A DNA stretch of 45,692 nucleotides, from NCBI RefSeq assembly GCF_015207665.1, contig NZ_JADEWL010000048.1, positions 1-45,692 of the forward strand. The letters run 5' to 3'. Source of the stretch: Plectonema cf. radiosum LEGE 06105. Its GTDB lineage: Bacteria > Cyanobacteriota > Cyanobacteriia > Cyanobacteriales > Nostocaceae. Numbering within the stretch: the stretch's first letter is position 1; each line of letters starts with the position of its first letter. The notes beneath the pieces were generated by a model. It was not told the DNA's origin. It saw only the letters and a program-made list of their open reading frames with translations, and ran no database searches. The position numbers and the translations under genes are program-made. This document shows, in pieces, positions 8,561 to 17,479 of the stretch.

Positions 8561-10153
8561 ATGAAAAATAAGCTAAAATTACGTAGTTATAAATATCTTA
8601 AAGCAGTAAAAGCAGCAATAATAATTTTGATGCTTGTATTTAGCTTACAGCTTACACAAGCCTTAGCACAGTCTGATCAACTTGCTCCTGTAGACATCGA
8701 TGGTAGACAAGTTTTTCAAGTTAGTAGTACTAAAGAAAACTCAGCTAAACAAAGGGCTGAAATTATTAATAACATCCTTCAAGATGCAGTAAACTCGGAA
8801 AATATACCCGAAATAAAGGTGAAGGAAGGCAATAATATAGCAGAAATTCAAATTGGAGAAAATGCTCAATTTACCGTTATTCAAAATGATGTAGTTTCTG
8901 GCAAAAATCCTAACGAACAAGCTTATATTTGGGCCGAATTAATTCGAGAAAAAATTAATCAAGCTAGAGAAGAAAGAAGTGCAGAGTTTATTCGTAATAC
9001 ATTAATATTAAGCTTGATACTTGTTGTGCTAACAATTGCACTTCATTGGGTTTTAGGTAAAGTATGGGATATATTGCAGCGTCAAATTTCTCCATTAGTA
9101 ACTTCGGAAAATGCTCCCGACCAAAATCAACAGCAAAAAAGCTTAAATATACTGTTGAAAGCAACTTTAGTTTTAGCAAGAATAGCCCTTTGGGCAATTG
9201 TAATACTCTATATCACCAATCTATTTCCCTTAACGCGGCAATGGAGTTTTGATATTGCTAGTAGTATACGATTGAGCCTGACTTCACGAATTTTTAAAGA
9301 CTTTGCAATCACCGATATTTTAGTTTTAATCGGCTTATTTCTGGGATTAATTATACTTTCGGGTGCTGTTACTAATATATTGCGATCGCGAATTTTACAA
9401 CTACTGCGAATTAGTCGGGGAGCGCAGGAAGTAATCGCGATTATTTTTAAATATACATTAATAAGTATTGGTTCGATTATCCTTCTACAAATTTTTGGAA
9501 TTGATTTAAGTTCTTTAGCAATTTTAGCCAGTGCTTTGGGTGTTGGTATTGGTTTTGGTTTCCAAGATATTGCGAAAAACTTTGGTAGCGGACTGGTATT
9601 ATTATTTGAAAGACCAATTCAAGTAGGTGATTTTATTGAAGTAGGAAAATATATGGGAACTGTAGAGCATATTGGCGCTCGTAGTGTAGTGATTCGTACT
9701 TTAGATAGAGTTTCAATAATAGTACCAAACTCGCGTTTTTTAGAAGATGAAGTAATTAATTGGAGTCACCGTAATCCCATTTCTCGGATTCATATACCAG
9801 TAGGAGTTTCTTATAATTCTGATGTAAATATTGTCAAAGAAGTACTTTTAGAAGCAGCAAAAAAACATTCAGAAGTACTTTCAATTCCTCAATCTCAAGT
9901 ATTTTTTACTGGCTTGGGTGATAGTTCTTTAGACTTTGAACTATTAGTATGGATAGATGCACCCAGCCATCAAATATCGATTAGAAGTGATTTGTATTTT
10001 CTAATTGAAGCAACTTTGAAAAAACATAATATTGAAATTCCATTCCCTCAAAGAGATTTACATCTACGTAGTGGAGATTTACCTCTCAAGCTATCATCAG
10101 AATTAGAGCAAGCTTTACTACGACATTCGCAACAACAAAATGGGAAAAGTTAA
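8561..10153 (+). CDS. MscS-family mechanosensitive channel with signal peptide
   Basis: A 530-residue small-conductance mechanosensitive channel homologue. A signal peptide (hydrophobic about 18-33, likely cleavage after ALA at about 36) precedes a periplasmic region of about 110 residues and at least four membrane segments (about 148-168, 198-220, 252-275, 292-312). The pore helix is about 318-345, with the glycine/alanine-rich ALGVGIGFGFQDIAKN stretch, followed by the MscS beta domain (about 350-410) and the C-terminal alpha/beta domain. It probably opens under membrane tension to release solutes during osmotic downshock. It converges on a two-gene MscS operon. Its stop codon TAA starts directly in a GAGTTAG-type repeat. 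Confidence 0.93.
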   Translation: MKNKLKLRSYKYLKAVKAAIIILMLVFSLQLTQALAQSDQLAPVDIDGRQVFQVSSTKENSAKQRAEIINNILQDAVNSENIPEIKVKEGNNIAEIQIGENAQFTVIQNDVVSGKNPNEQAYIWAELIREKINQAREERSAEFIRNTLILSLILVVLTIALHWVLGKVWDILQRQISPLVTSENAPDQNQQQKSLNILLKATLVLARIALWAIVILYITNLFPLTRQWSFDIASSIRLSLTSRIFKDFAITDILVLIGLFLGLIILSGAVTNILRSRILQLLRISRGAQEVIAIIFKYTLISIGSIILLQIFGIDLSSLAILASALGVGIGFGFQDIAKNFGSGLVLLFERPIQVGDFIEVGKYMGTVEHIGARSVVIRTLDRVSIIVPNSRFLEDEVINWSHRNPISRIHIPVGVSYNSDVNIVKEVLLEAAKKHSEVLSIPQSQVFFTGLGDSSLDFELLVWIDAPSHQISIRSDLYFLIEATLKKHNIEIPFPQRDLHLRSGDLPLKLSSELEQALLRHSQQQNGKS

Positions 10154-10195
10154 GAGTTAGTACCACCGGAGTTAGTACCACCTGAGTTAGGAGTT
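10154..10195. repeat. GAGTTAG/GTACCACC repeat after the MscS stop codon
   Basis: Copies of GAGTTAG begin within the last codons of the MscS gene (the stop TAA is in AAAGTTAAGAGTTAG) and are interspersed with two copies of TACCACC. The stop-bearing strand is in the sense of the gene. Confidence 0.75.
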
Positions 10196-10224
10196 GTAGA
10201 GATGTAGCATTGCTACTTCTCTAC
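10196..10224. terminator. Strong hairpin between convergent MscS genes
   Basis: GTAGAGA (10196-10202) pairs with TCTCTAC (10218-10224); after one T-T mismatch, GTAGC (10204-10208) pairs with GCTAC (10212-10216), leaving a three-base loop ATT. This gives a 12-bp hairpin between converging genes. There is no downstream T-run, so it may be a dispersed palindrome that also stops transcription. Confidence 0.6.
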
Positions 10225-10264
10225 GGTTGATAGTAGTTAATTGATGATTAACAGTTATTATTTA

Positions 10265-10325
10265 TTTCACTCCATTGTCCATTACCAATTACCCATTACC
10301 CATTACCCATTACCTATTACCAATT
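10265..10325. repeat. CCATTAC-type heptad array
   Basis: About seven copies of CCATTAC/CAATTAC run up to four bases from the stop codon of the minus-strand MscS gene. In that gene's sense the unit is GTAATGG, which contains TAA. Confidence 0.85.
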
Positions 10326-11531
10326 TTAAATAGTCACTGGTGCTTCAATATAAATATTAGGCTCTTGCATCACAAATTCAATTCCAAACGTATTTAGTTT
10401 GTGAGCAACCTTTTCATTTGCTATATTTAATAATTGTTTTCTTAATTCAAAAGAATTTTGATTTGAACCTAAAAGAAAGAAGGTAATTCTAGCTTTTGTA
10501 CGTTCTAATTGTGGATTATTGTCCGTAGCGAGTACCGTTGTTGAAGGCTTAATTTCTATCGAGTTAGCATCAGAAGAATTATCATTAATAATGACATCCG
10601 GATTTAATATTAAATTTTCAAAAATCACTTTTGTACTATCAGGTTCAACCCCAAAGAGTGATTCCATACTTTCTTCTACTACTTGCCTTACTAAAGCCTG
10701 TCCTTTATCAAGTAACTTCTGATTAAAATCAAAATATAACAACACCATGACTTTTTTCCCACGAGTCACATTTTCGATTTCTACATTAGCTAAGATAGAA
10801 TTAGGTACAATTACCAAAGTACTTTTACCAGAACAACGAATTTTTGTAGAACGAAATCCAATAGATTCAACTCTCCCATAAATACTATCTGTAAATTTTC
10901 CTGATGGCGGTAAATGAATATATTCACCTGTTACAAAAGGTCTATCTAAATAGATAACAATAGTACCTAAAAATTGCTCCAAAGTCTTTTGCGCTGCAAA
11001 AGCAACTGCTAATCCACCAATTCCTAAACCAGTAATTAAACCAATTAAATTGAATCTCTCATTAGCAAAAACTAGAACAGCAATAAATCCTATAGTCACA
11101 TTAACGATAGTTTCAAGAATTAACAGTAAATCGTCAGCTTGGTAGCCCAATTTCCGAATAATCGCAACACCATATGTTCTAATTAATTGTCGAAAAATAC
11201 CAGAAGCTAGTATAGCAATACTGAGGATAACTGCTAATTGTACAACATCATTTAAAAATGAATATAATGCTGTATACTGTCTAATGAATCCTAAAGATAA
11301 TAAAATCCAGATTGAGGTTCCAGACCATTTTAAAGCTTCGCGGTTTATATAGATTAATTTTTCATAGATATCGATTATTTGTGGAGTAAGGAAACGTTTT
11401 ATAATTGTTTTAATTAGAATAGGAGTGTATCTTCCAATAACAAAAGATGCAATTACGCATAAGATAAATATTTCTAAGTTACGCATATCTTTTCGCAATA
11501 TAAATTGAAATATTTCATTCACAATATTCAT
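10326..11531 (-). CDS. MscS-family channel, second gene of a tandem pair
   Basis: A 401-residue MscS-like channel without a large periplasmic domain. Membrane segments are at about 18-38, 68-88, 95-115 and 135-158. The pore helix and beta-domain entry read GLGIGGLAVAFAAQKTLEQ (about 168-186), then YLDRPF and GRVESIGFRSTKIR, the signature of this subfamily. The C-terminus (about 250-401) is the alpha/beta cage region and ends IYIEAPVTI. It lies eight bases downstream of the related gene at 11540-12709, so the two are an operon that arose by duplication. The product may form its own channel or mixed heptamers with its neighbour; the latter is a guess. Confidence 0.92.
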   Translation of the reverse strand: MNIVNEIFQFILRKDMRNLEIFILCVIASFVIGRYTPILIKTIIKRFLTPQIIDIYEKLIYINREALKWSGTSIWILLSLGFIRQYTALYSFLNDVVQLAVILSIAILASGIFRQLIRTYGVAIIRKLGYQADDLLLILETIVNVTIGFIAVLVFANERFNLIGLITGLGIGGLAVAFAAQKTLEQFLGTIVIYLDRPFVTGEYIHLPPSGKFTDSIYGRVESIGFRSTKIRCSGKSTLVIVPNSILANVEIENVTRGKKVMVLLYFDFNQKLLDKGQALVRQVVEESMESLFGVEPDSTKVIFENLILNPDVIINDNSSDANSIEIKPSTTVLATDNNPQLERTKARITFFLLGSNQNSFELRKQLLNIANEKVAHKLNTFGIEFVMQEPNIYIEAPVTI

Positions 11532-11539
11532 AATTACCT

Positions 11540-12709
11540 CTAAATTATAACGGGAGCATCTACGTAAATAGTCGGTTCTTCTATCTCGAAGTCAATACCG
11601 TAACCTTTCAGCTTTTTATTAACAGTTTCCGTAGCCATTTCAAGTAGTTGACGACGTAATTCCATGGATACTTTACCAGAGCCTAAAATGAACAAGCTTA
11701 CCTGAGCTTGACTTTTTAGTTCATTGTCTTTATTTATAGTTTTAAAATCGATGCGAGTGCTACGTGAATCCAAACCGAAAATATCTTTTGTGCTTGTTAA
11801 AACTACCTGTTCAATTAATGCTTGTTCTTTAGGATCAACTTGATGATTAAAATTTAAATAAAGAATTGAAATAACCTTTTTTGCTCCAGAAAAGTTTTCA
11901 ATATTCATTTGAGTTAAAGCATTATTAGGAATTATCATCACAGTTCCTTTGCCAGAAGTACGAATTTTTGTAGAACGCCAACCGATAGATTCTACTCGTC
12001 CAAATGTACCATCTGGTAAGCCAATATAGTCATCAATATAAAAAGGATGATCGAGATATAGCACAACACCGCCGAGAACCTGCTCTAAGGTTTTTTGAGC
12101 CGCAAAAGCAATTGCTAAACCACCAATTCCCAAACTAGCTAATAAGCTGAAAATATTTATTTTATGAGTTTCGGTAAAAAAGATAATTCCACTAAATATA
12201 ATTACGAAATAAGCCGTAATCTTCACTAAAACTAATAATTCGCTGTTTGCTTGACGACCACTTTTTAAAGCAGTTTCTAAAATATAATCATCTATATATT
12301 TTCCTAATATCCGAGAAAATAACCAGCAAGCTTCTACAGTTAGAATTAAACTAATAATAAATTCTATTGCGGGATAATCATCTAATATGGGGATAAATAA
12401 AGCGACAATTTCCAAAAATCCTAGCCCAAAAGCAAGTCCAATAAAAAATCTATAGGGTTTCAATAACCTTTCCGATTTTTCACTGATTTCCGAAGAAAAT
12501 AATGACTTTGAGCAGTATTTAATGATGTCACAAAAAAAGTAACCGATAAAAAATACTATAAAGCTGAGTATTCCCAAAAAGAATGTCAACTGTATTTTAG
12601 GACTTAAGAAAATATTATTTGACAAAAATTCCATAATCAACGAAACTCCTTTTCTTAAGGTATTAATTATTGTGGAAGTATTTAAATTAGCCGTAATCAT
12701 TTGATTCAT
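11540..12709 (-). CDS. MscS-family channel, first gene of a tandem pair
   Basis: A 389-residue MscS-like channel, paralogous to the downstream gene: both share GIGGLA(V/I)AFAAQKTLEQ, GRVESIG(F/W)RSTKIR and a C-terminal IY(I/V)(E/D)APV(T/I)I. Hydrophobic segments are at about 43-63, 88-108, 112-132 and 155-178. The predicted role is tension-gated solute release in the inner membrane. The start is ATG at 12709; a second ATG three codons in is equally possible and neither has a clear Shine-Dalgarno. It is the promoter-proximal gene of the pair. Confidence 0.92.
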   Translation of the reverse strand: MNQMITANLNTSTIINTLRKGVSLIMEFLSNNIFLSPKIQLTFFLGILSFIVFFIGYFFCDIIKYCSKSLFSSEISEKSERLLKPYRFFIGLAFGLGFLEIVALFIPILDDYPAIEFIISLILTVEACWLFSRILGKYIDDYILETALKSGRQANSELLVLVKITAYFVIIFSGIIFFTETHKINIFSLLASLGIGGLAIAFAAQKTLEQVLGGVVLYLDHPFYIDDYIGLPDGTFGRVESIGWRSTKIRTSGKGTVMIIPNNALTQMNIENFSGAKKVISILYLNFNHQVDPKEQALIEQVVLTSTKDIFGLDSRSTRIDFKTINKDNELKSQAQVSLFILGSGKVSMELRRQLLEMATETVNKKLKGYGIDFEIEEPTIYVDAPVII

Positions 12710-13246
12710 TTTGTCTGTAAAATGTCTACGTAGTTAGTCTAAATTTTTTAATTGGAAATCGAAACGATACTAGCTACTTTAATTATTTCGTGTTTTAGAC
12801 TACATAAAATTATTTATTACTGAAAGTTCTTTACAAGTAAACTATAGTTTAAGTTTATTCTTTAATACACCAATGATACATTCCCCGATTTCTTAGGATT
12901 TCACTGTAAACTATCTTCTATGTATAAAGCTTTTTTGTCTGCCAACTATATTACTTACCATTGAATTGATTTATACTTTGACTCCAAAAAATAAAACTCA
13001 ATCCAAATTCATCGTACTTATTCTGTATAAATCCAGCTTCTATGCAAAATAATTGCTTTTACAACCAGATATCGAACAAAACCACAGGGCAAATAAATTA
13101 AATAAATAAATTAAATAAATTAAACAAATTAAATAAATTAATATTAAATAATTAATTAAATGCTAATAAAATTTGCTTAAAATAAAAATTACTAAATTTA
13201 TTACAGTAATTAGACTATTCTCAAACCAGATTATAATATTAAAATT
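12710..13246. other. AT-rich divergent spacer with AAATTAAAT repeats
   Basis: This 537-base spacer lies between divergent genes. At about 13089-13150 it holds an imperfect AAATAAATTAAATAAATTAA-type tandem repeat. No ORF, RNA gene or clear operator is visible. The extreme AT content may favour bending or melting, but that is speculation. Confidence 0.6.
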
Positions 13247-15415
13247 ATGAGTGATGCTTACAATAGACTCGCACCATTTATTCAAGAATACATTTACCAT
13301 AATAACTGGACAGAATTGAGACCAATCCAAACTGCTGCGTGCGAAATAATATTTGAAACTGATGCTCATTTATTAATAGCTGCTGGTACAGCTTCGGGTA
13401 AAACAGAAGCAGCTTTTTTACCAGTTTTAACTCACTTGTACCAAAAACCTGCTAATACTATAGGTACAATTTATATCGGTCCAATAAAAGCATTAATTAA
13501 CGACCAATTTGAACGCCTTAACGACTTATTAAGAGAAGCCGATATCCCGGTATACCATTGGCATGGAGATGTTTCTCAAACTAGAAAAAAACAACTTTTA
13601 AAAACCCCATCAGGTATTCTCCAAATTACACCAGAGTCTTTAGAAAGTTTATTAATTAATAAGCATGAGGAATTAACACGACTTTTCGGTGATGTTCGTT
13701 TTGTAGTCATCGATGAAATTCACGCTTTTATGGGTACCGAAAGAGGTTATCAGATTCTTTGTCAATTGGAAAGACTCGCAAATTTAACCAAAAATCAACC
13801 CCGCAGAATCGGTTTATCAGCAACTTTAGGTGATTATTCCCTTGCAGAAGATTGGCTGAGTTCTGGTACAAATAAAAGGGTAATTACGCCGAAAATTCAA
13901 GCAGGAAAACGACAAATAAAATTAGCTTTAGAACACTTTTATGTTCCTGAAAAAACCAATAATTCAGAAATCACTGATTACGACGAATATATTTTTAATT
14001 TAAGTAAATCGAGTAAATGTCTGATCTTTGCCAACAATAAATCCCAAACCGAGTCTATCGTCGCATCCTTGCGTCAAATCGCTGCAACCCAAAATCAACC
14101 AGATATTTATCACGTTCATCACGGTAGTATATCAGCTTCCCTGCGCCAAGCTGCGGAAAATGCGATGCGGGAACCAGATAAACCAGCGGTGACTGCGGCA
14201 ACTTTAACTTTAGAAGTTGGTGTGGATATCGGCTATCTACAGCGAGTCATTCAGTTAGAATCACCTGATTGTATAGCAAGTTTTTTGCAACGTTTAGGGC
14301 GTACCGGAAGAAGGGGAGAACCTGCGGATATGCGTTTTGTTTGTTCGGAAAAACAGCCATCTTTAGAAGCATCACTTCCCCAACAAATTCCTTGGCAACT
14401 TTTACAATCTATTGCGGTTATTCAACTTTATTTAGAAGAAAAATGGATTGAACCCATTCAACCAATAAAATATCCATTTAGTCTACTTTACCATCAGACT
14501 ATGAGTACCTTGGCAGCAATCAAACAAATTTCACCAACTGTTCTTGCTCATCAAGTTTTAAATCTATCATCTTTTCAACATATTTCATCAGAAGATTATA
14601 AATTATTACTGCGTTATTTAGTTAGTATTGACCATATTCATAAAACCGACGAAAGTAAATTAATTATCGGTTTAGCTGGTGAAAAAATAGTCAATAAATT
14701 TCAATTCTATGCAGTATTTCCCGAAACTTTAGAATTTCATGTTAAACAAGATGCAACAGACATTGGTACCATTGTAATGATACCTAACGTCGGTAGTCAA
14801 TTTGGTTTAGCAGGAAAAACCTGGGAAGTTTTAGACGTAGATTTTGCCAAAAAAACAATCTTTGTTAAACAAGTTGAAGGTAAAGCCGGTATTTTTTGGC
14901 GTGGTGGTCGCGGAACCATTCATAGTAAAATATTGCAACGTATGCGCCGCGTTTTATTAGAAGATATAGAGTATGGATATTTACAAACTAATGCGAAAAA
15001 TCGATTGCAAGCAGCCCGTCAATTAGCAAGAGATTTTGAGTTAGATAAAAGTAATATATTCAAATTAGAAAAAGGTCAATGCTGTATTTTCCCTTGGATG
15101 GGTACCATTGCTTATAATACTTTGCAGAGATTGTTAAATAACTTTTGTCGAGAATCTTTAGAAATTAAATCCCTAGGTGGTATTAATCCTTATTTTATGA
15201 CACTAAAATTAGGAAAAGGTAAATTTGAACAGCTTAAAATAGAAATTTTGTCATTGTGCGAACAACGTATTATCAACGAACATTTAGTTGCAGATGCAGA
15301 AGCACCAGAAATACAAAAATACGATAAATTTATTCCTCATCCTTTATTACGAAAAGCTTTTGCAAGCGATTATTTGAACATCGAAGAAGTTAAACAGCAA
15401 GTTGAATTATGGTAG
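13247..15415 (+). CDS. Lhr-like DEAD/DEAH-box superfamily 2 helicase
   Basis: A 722-residue SF2 helicase. Motifs: Q28 (RPIQTAA), Walker A GTASGKT (47-53), motif II DEIH (156-159, the box used by Lhr enzymes), motif III SAT (191-193), and in the second RecA domain TLEVGVDIG and motif VI QRLGRTGRRGE. The remaining 350 or so residues fit a winged-helix and Lhr-core-type C-terminal region, but the protein is shorter than bacterial Lhr-core (about 850) and far shorter than full Lhr (about 1500). Lhr-type enzymes are 3'-5' translocases that unwind DNA-RNA hybrids. The ligase and nuclease partners often encoded with bacterial Lhr are absent. The gene stands alone and converges on the carotenoid-protein gene. 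MrfA-type helicases were considered, but I see no matching C-terminal zinc-binding region. Confidence 0.88.
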   Translation: MSDAYNRLAPFIQEYIYHNNWTELRPIQTAACEIIFETDAHLLIAAGTASGKTEAAFLPVLTHLYQKPANTIGTIYIGPIKALINDQFERLNDLLREADIPVYHWHGDVSQTRKKQLLKTPSGILQITPESLESLLINKHEELTRLFGDVRFVVIDEIHAFMGTERGYQILCQLERLANLTKNQPRRIGLSATLGDYSLAEDWLSSGTNKRVITPKIQAGKRQIKLALEHFYVPEKTNNSEITDYDEYIFNLSKSSKCLIFANNKSQTESIVASLRQIAATQNQPDIYHVHHGSISASLRQAAENAMREPDKPAVTAATLTLEVGVDIGYLQRVIQLESPDCIASFLQRLGRTGRRGEPADMRFVCSEKQPSLEASLPQQIPWQLLQSIAVIQLYLEEKWIEPIQPIKYPFSLLYHQTMSTLAAIKQISPTVLAHQVLNLSSFQHISSEDYKLLLRYLVSIDHIHKTDESKLIIGLAGEKIVNKFQFYAVFPETLEFHVKQDATDIGTIVMIPNVGSQFGLAGKTWEVLDVDFAKKTIFVKQVEGKAGIFWRGGRGTIHSKILQRMRRVLLEDIEYGYLQTNAKNRLQAARQLARDFELDKSNIFKLEKGQCCIFPWMGTIAYNTLQRLLNNFCRESLEIKSLGGINPYFMTLKLGKGKFEQLKIEILSLCEQRIINEHLVADAEAPEIQKYDKFIPHPLLRKAFASDYLNIEEVKQQVELW

Positions 15416-15445
15416 ATTTTTAACATTATAATAAATGTAGAAATA

Positions 15446-15667
15446 TGGGAAGGAAGAAGTAAGAAGTAAGAAGGAAGAAGTAAGAAATTATTACTCTTAA
15501 CTCCTACTCCTATCCCGCTGTAAGATTTCCTTTCACCCGTAGGGTGCGGTTCATCTCTTTTTACCTCTTTCCTCTGCGCTCTCGGCGTCTAGTAACGTTT
15601 TTTAATCGGTAATCTTCTGCCGGGAAGTGAGTAACTCCTAACTCCTAACTCCTAACTCCTAACTCCT
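15446..15667. repeat. Repeat-filled convergent spacer
   Basis: Between the convergent helicase and carotenoid-protein genes lie AAGAAGT/AAGAAGG heptads (about 15450-15490), a small hairpin CACCC-GTA-GGGTG (about 15535-15547), a pyrimidine-rich CTCTTTCCTCTGCGC segment resembling dispersed cyanobacterial spacer repeats, and five CTAACTC copies (about 15630-15667). No gene is visible. Confidence 0.8.
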
Positions 15668-15675
15668 TCAAAAAA

Positions 15676-16134
15676 TTAAGATTTCGCACCCATTTCGATC
15701 ACAGCACTACGCATAAAATTAATCCGCTGCTCAAAGTCCAATTCTTGAATCGAATTTACAAAATCATTTGTGTTAGATGGCAATTCATAATCTTCTGGTA
15801 CTTGAATAACACTACCATCTTCCATCGCTTGTGCAAGTCTCAACCACACATCAAGCTTAGCGCTAGAACTTAAAGCTGTGTAAGCACTACTAATATCAGT
15901 ACTAGCACCAGAAACAATATCCCGTTGTGCTTGTAATTGTTCTTCCTTCGGCATTGCCTGGATTTGATCAAACAAAGCTTTAGCAGTTTGCTGTGCAGAA
16001 TCTTGATTAACAGGATTTAAATTTTCTTTGATATCTAAATAGCCATACCATAGTAAAGCCAATTGAGTATCAGCATCAAAGCTAAGAAATTGTTCTACAG
16101 CTTTTCTATTTTTTTCTTCAGTCGTAAAAGTCAT
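15676..16134 (-). CDS. Helical carotenoid protein (OCP N-terminal-domain homologue)
   Basis: A 152-residue all-helical protein homologous to the N-terminal domain of orange carotenoid protein, without the C-terminal NTF2-like domain. Such helical carotenoid proteins bind a keto-carotenoid; depending on clade they quench singlet oxygen or phycobilisome excitation. Residues corresponding to key OCP positions are present: W29 and Y32 (LLWYGY; OCP W41/Y44), W97 (DVWLRL; OCP W110) and R142 (MRSAVIEMG; OCP R155, which salt-bridges to the C-terminal domain in OCP). The start is ATG, and the length fits a complete one-domain protein rather than a truncated OCP. No C-terminal-domain homologue, ketolase or recovery-protein gene is in the window. 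The clade (HCP1-9) cannot be assigned by eye. Confidence 0.9.
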   Translation of the reverse strand: MTFTTEEKNRKAVEQFLSFDADTQLALLWYGYLDIKENLNPVNQDSAQQTAKALFDQIQAMPKEEQLQAQRDIVSGASTDISSAYTALSSSAKLDVWLRLAQAMEDGSVIQVPEDYELPSNTNDFVNSIQELDFEQRINFMRSAVIEMGAKS

Positions 16135-16486
16135 AAATTGATTAATTACTAAATAATTGTCTTCTCCTAATTTTTAATCAATTCATACCATTTAATTAAC
16201 CCTGCCTTCGACATAAATAGGTATTATGGCTTAAGATAGATGCCAAATATATGCTCTGACCAAAGTAATACTTAATAAGTAGTAATTCTGATAAATTATT
16301 TTACTTTATGGTTTAATTGTTCGATTCAATCTAAACTAATTGTGACTAATTGTTCAAAAAAACTTCTGTGAAAAATTGATTAGATATTTTCATCAATCAT
16401 GAGATATCACTAGTTATTTAATATACTACTACTATAATTTGAATTTGATACGCTAAAAGTATTGATGTGATGAGCTTTATTACTAT
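16135..16486. other. Divergent promoter spacer
   Basis: This 352-base AT-rich spacer lies between the carotenoid-protein gene and the first metallophosphoesterase, which diverge. Light- or stress-responsive promoter elements would be expected here, but I cannot name any from the sequence. Confidence 0.4.
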
Positions 16487-17320
16487 ATGCACTGGTTATT
16501 GACCGGACCATTAACTGTAGAAAAAATCACAGTTAAGATTCAAGATTTGCCAGCATCGTTACAAGGTATCCGCATAGTGCAAATGACAGATTTTCATTAT
16601 GATGGCTTACGTTTGTCAGAGAAAATGTTAGAAAAAGCCATAATTGCCTGCAACAAAGCACAACCAGATTTAGTTGTTCTTACTGGTGATTATGTAACTG
16701 ATGACCCTAGTCCAATCAATCAACTAGTACTTCGACTCAAACATTTACAAAGTCGTTATGGTACTTATGCGGTACTTGGCAATCATGACATACATTACGC
16801 TCATTCAAAAGCAGAAATTACATCCGCTTTCAACAAAATTGGAATTGAAATACTTGACAACAAAATTGCTTATCCATTCGGAAAAGAATTACCATTAGTA
16901 GGACTTGCTGAATATTGGTCTCCTCATTTTCATCCTGAATTAGTGATGAACCAATTAGACCCAGCAACACCACGTATAGTACTATCCCATAATCCCGATA
17001 CCGCTGATATATTACGGCACTGGCGAGTAGATTTACAACTATCCGGTCATACTCACGGGGGTCATATTGTAATTCCCGGTGTCGGTCCAGCCATCGTGAC
17101 TTACAACAATTTTGTTCGCAGTATACCCAGAAAACTGCGCCGTCGGATGCCATTTATCAAAAAAGAATTCTTCAAAGTCGTGAGAAATTGGCAATGGGCT
17201 CAGGGATTTCATCAAATCGGAAGCAATCAACTGTATGTAAATCGGGGTTTGGGAACTTATCTACCAGGACGGTTTTTCTGTACTCCAGAAGTCACTGTCA
17301 TAACCTTAAAGAAAGGTTAA
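16487..17320 (+). CDS. Metallophosphoesterase, YkuE/YaeI-like, copy 1
   Basis: A 277-residue calcineurin-like phosphoesterase with the complete dimetal site: D35-x-H37 (TDFHYD), G67-D68 (LTGDYV), G98-N99-H100-D (LGNHD), H168 (LSHNPD) and H188-x-H190 (GHTHGG). YkuE/YaeI relatives act on lipid- or nucleotide-linked phosphodiesters, but the substrate here is unknown. A TGA upstream in frame (16463) and no intervening start codon fix the start at ATG 16487. The stop TAA lies inside the first unit of an AAAGGTT array (TTAAAGAAAGGTTAAAGG), so the final residues KKG are repeat-coded. A close paralogue follows at 17878-18705 in the same orientation. Confidence 0.92.
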   Translation: MHWLLTGPLTVEKITVKIQDLPASLQGIRIVQMTDFHYDGLRLSEKMLEKAIIACNKAQPDLVVLTGDYVTDDPSPINQLVLRLKHLQSRYGTYAVLGNHDIHYAHSKAEITSAFNKIGIEILDNKIAYPFGKELPLVGLAEYWSPHFHPELVMNQLDPATPRIVLSHNPDTADILRHWRVDLQLSGHTHGGHIVIPGVGPAIVTYNNFVRSIPRKLRRRMPFIKKEFFKVVRNWQWAQGFHQIGSNQLYVNRGLGTYLPGRFFCTPEVTVITLKKG

Positions 17321-17358
17321 AGGTTAAAGGTTAAAGGTTAGAGGTCAAAGGTTAGAGC
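17313..17358. repeat. AGGTTAA heptad array overlapping a stop codon
   Basis: About six copies of AAAGGTT start within the last codons of metallophosphoesterase copy 1. The unit contains TAA and supplies the stop. Confidence 0.9.
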
Positions 17359-17379
17359 TTTGACTAGTAACCTTTTTTG

Positions 17380-17421
17380 TAGACAAGCAATGTCAATTCG
17401 GGACAATTGTCTATATTTTTT
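17380..17421 (+). terminator. Possible intrinsic terminator of metallophosphoesterase 1
   Basis: TAGACAA (17380-17386) and TTGTCTA (17407-17413) form a 7-bp stem with a 20-base loop, followed by ATATTTTTTT. The weak stem but good T-run suggest a terminator about 60 bases after the stop codon. Confidence 0.5.
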
Positions 17422-17479
17422 TGATGTATTTTATGCTTCGTTTTTTGCTAAAATCTTAGAAAAGCTTTCTTGATTGATA

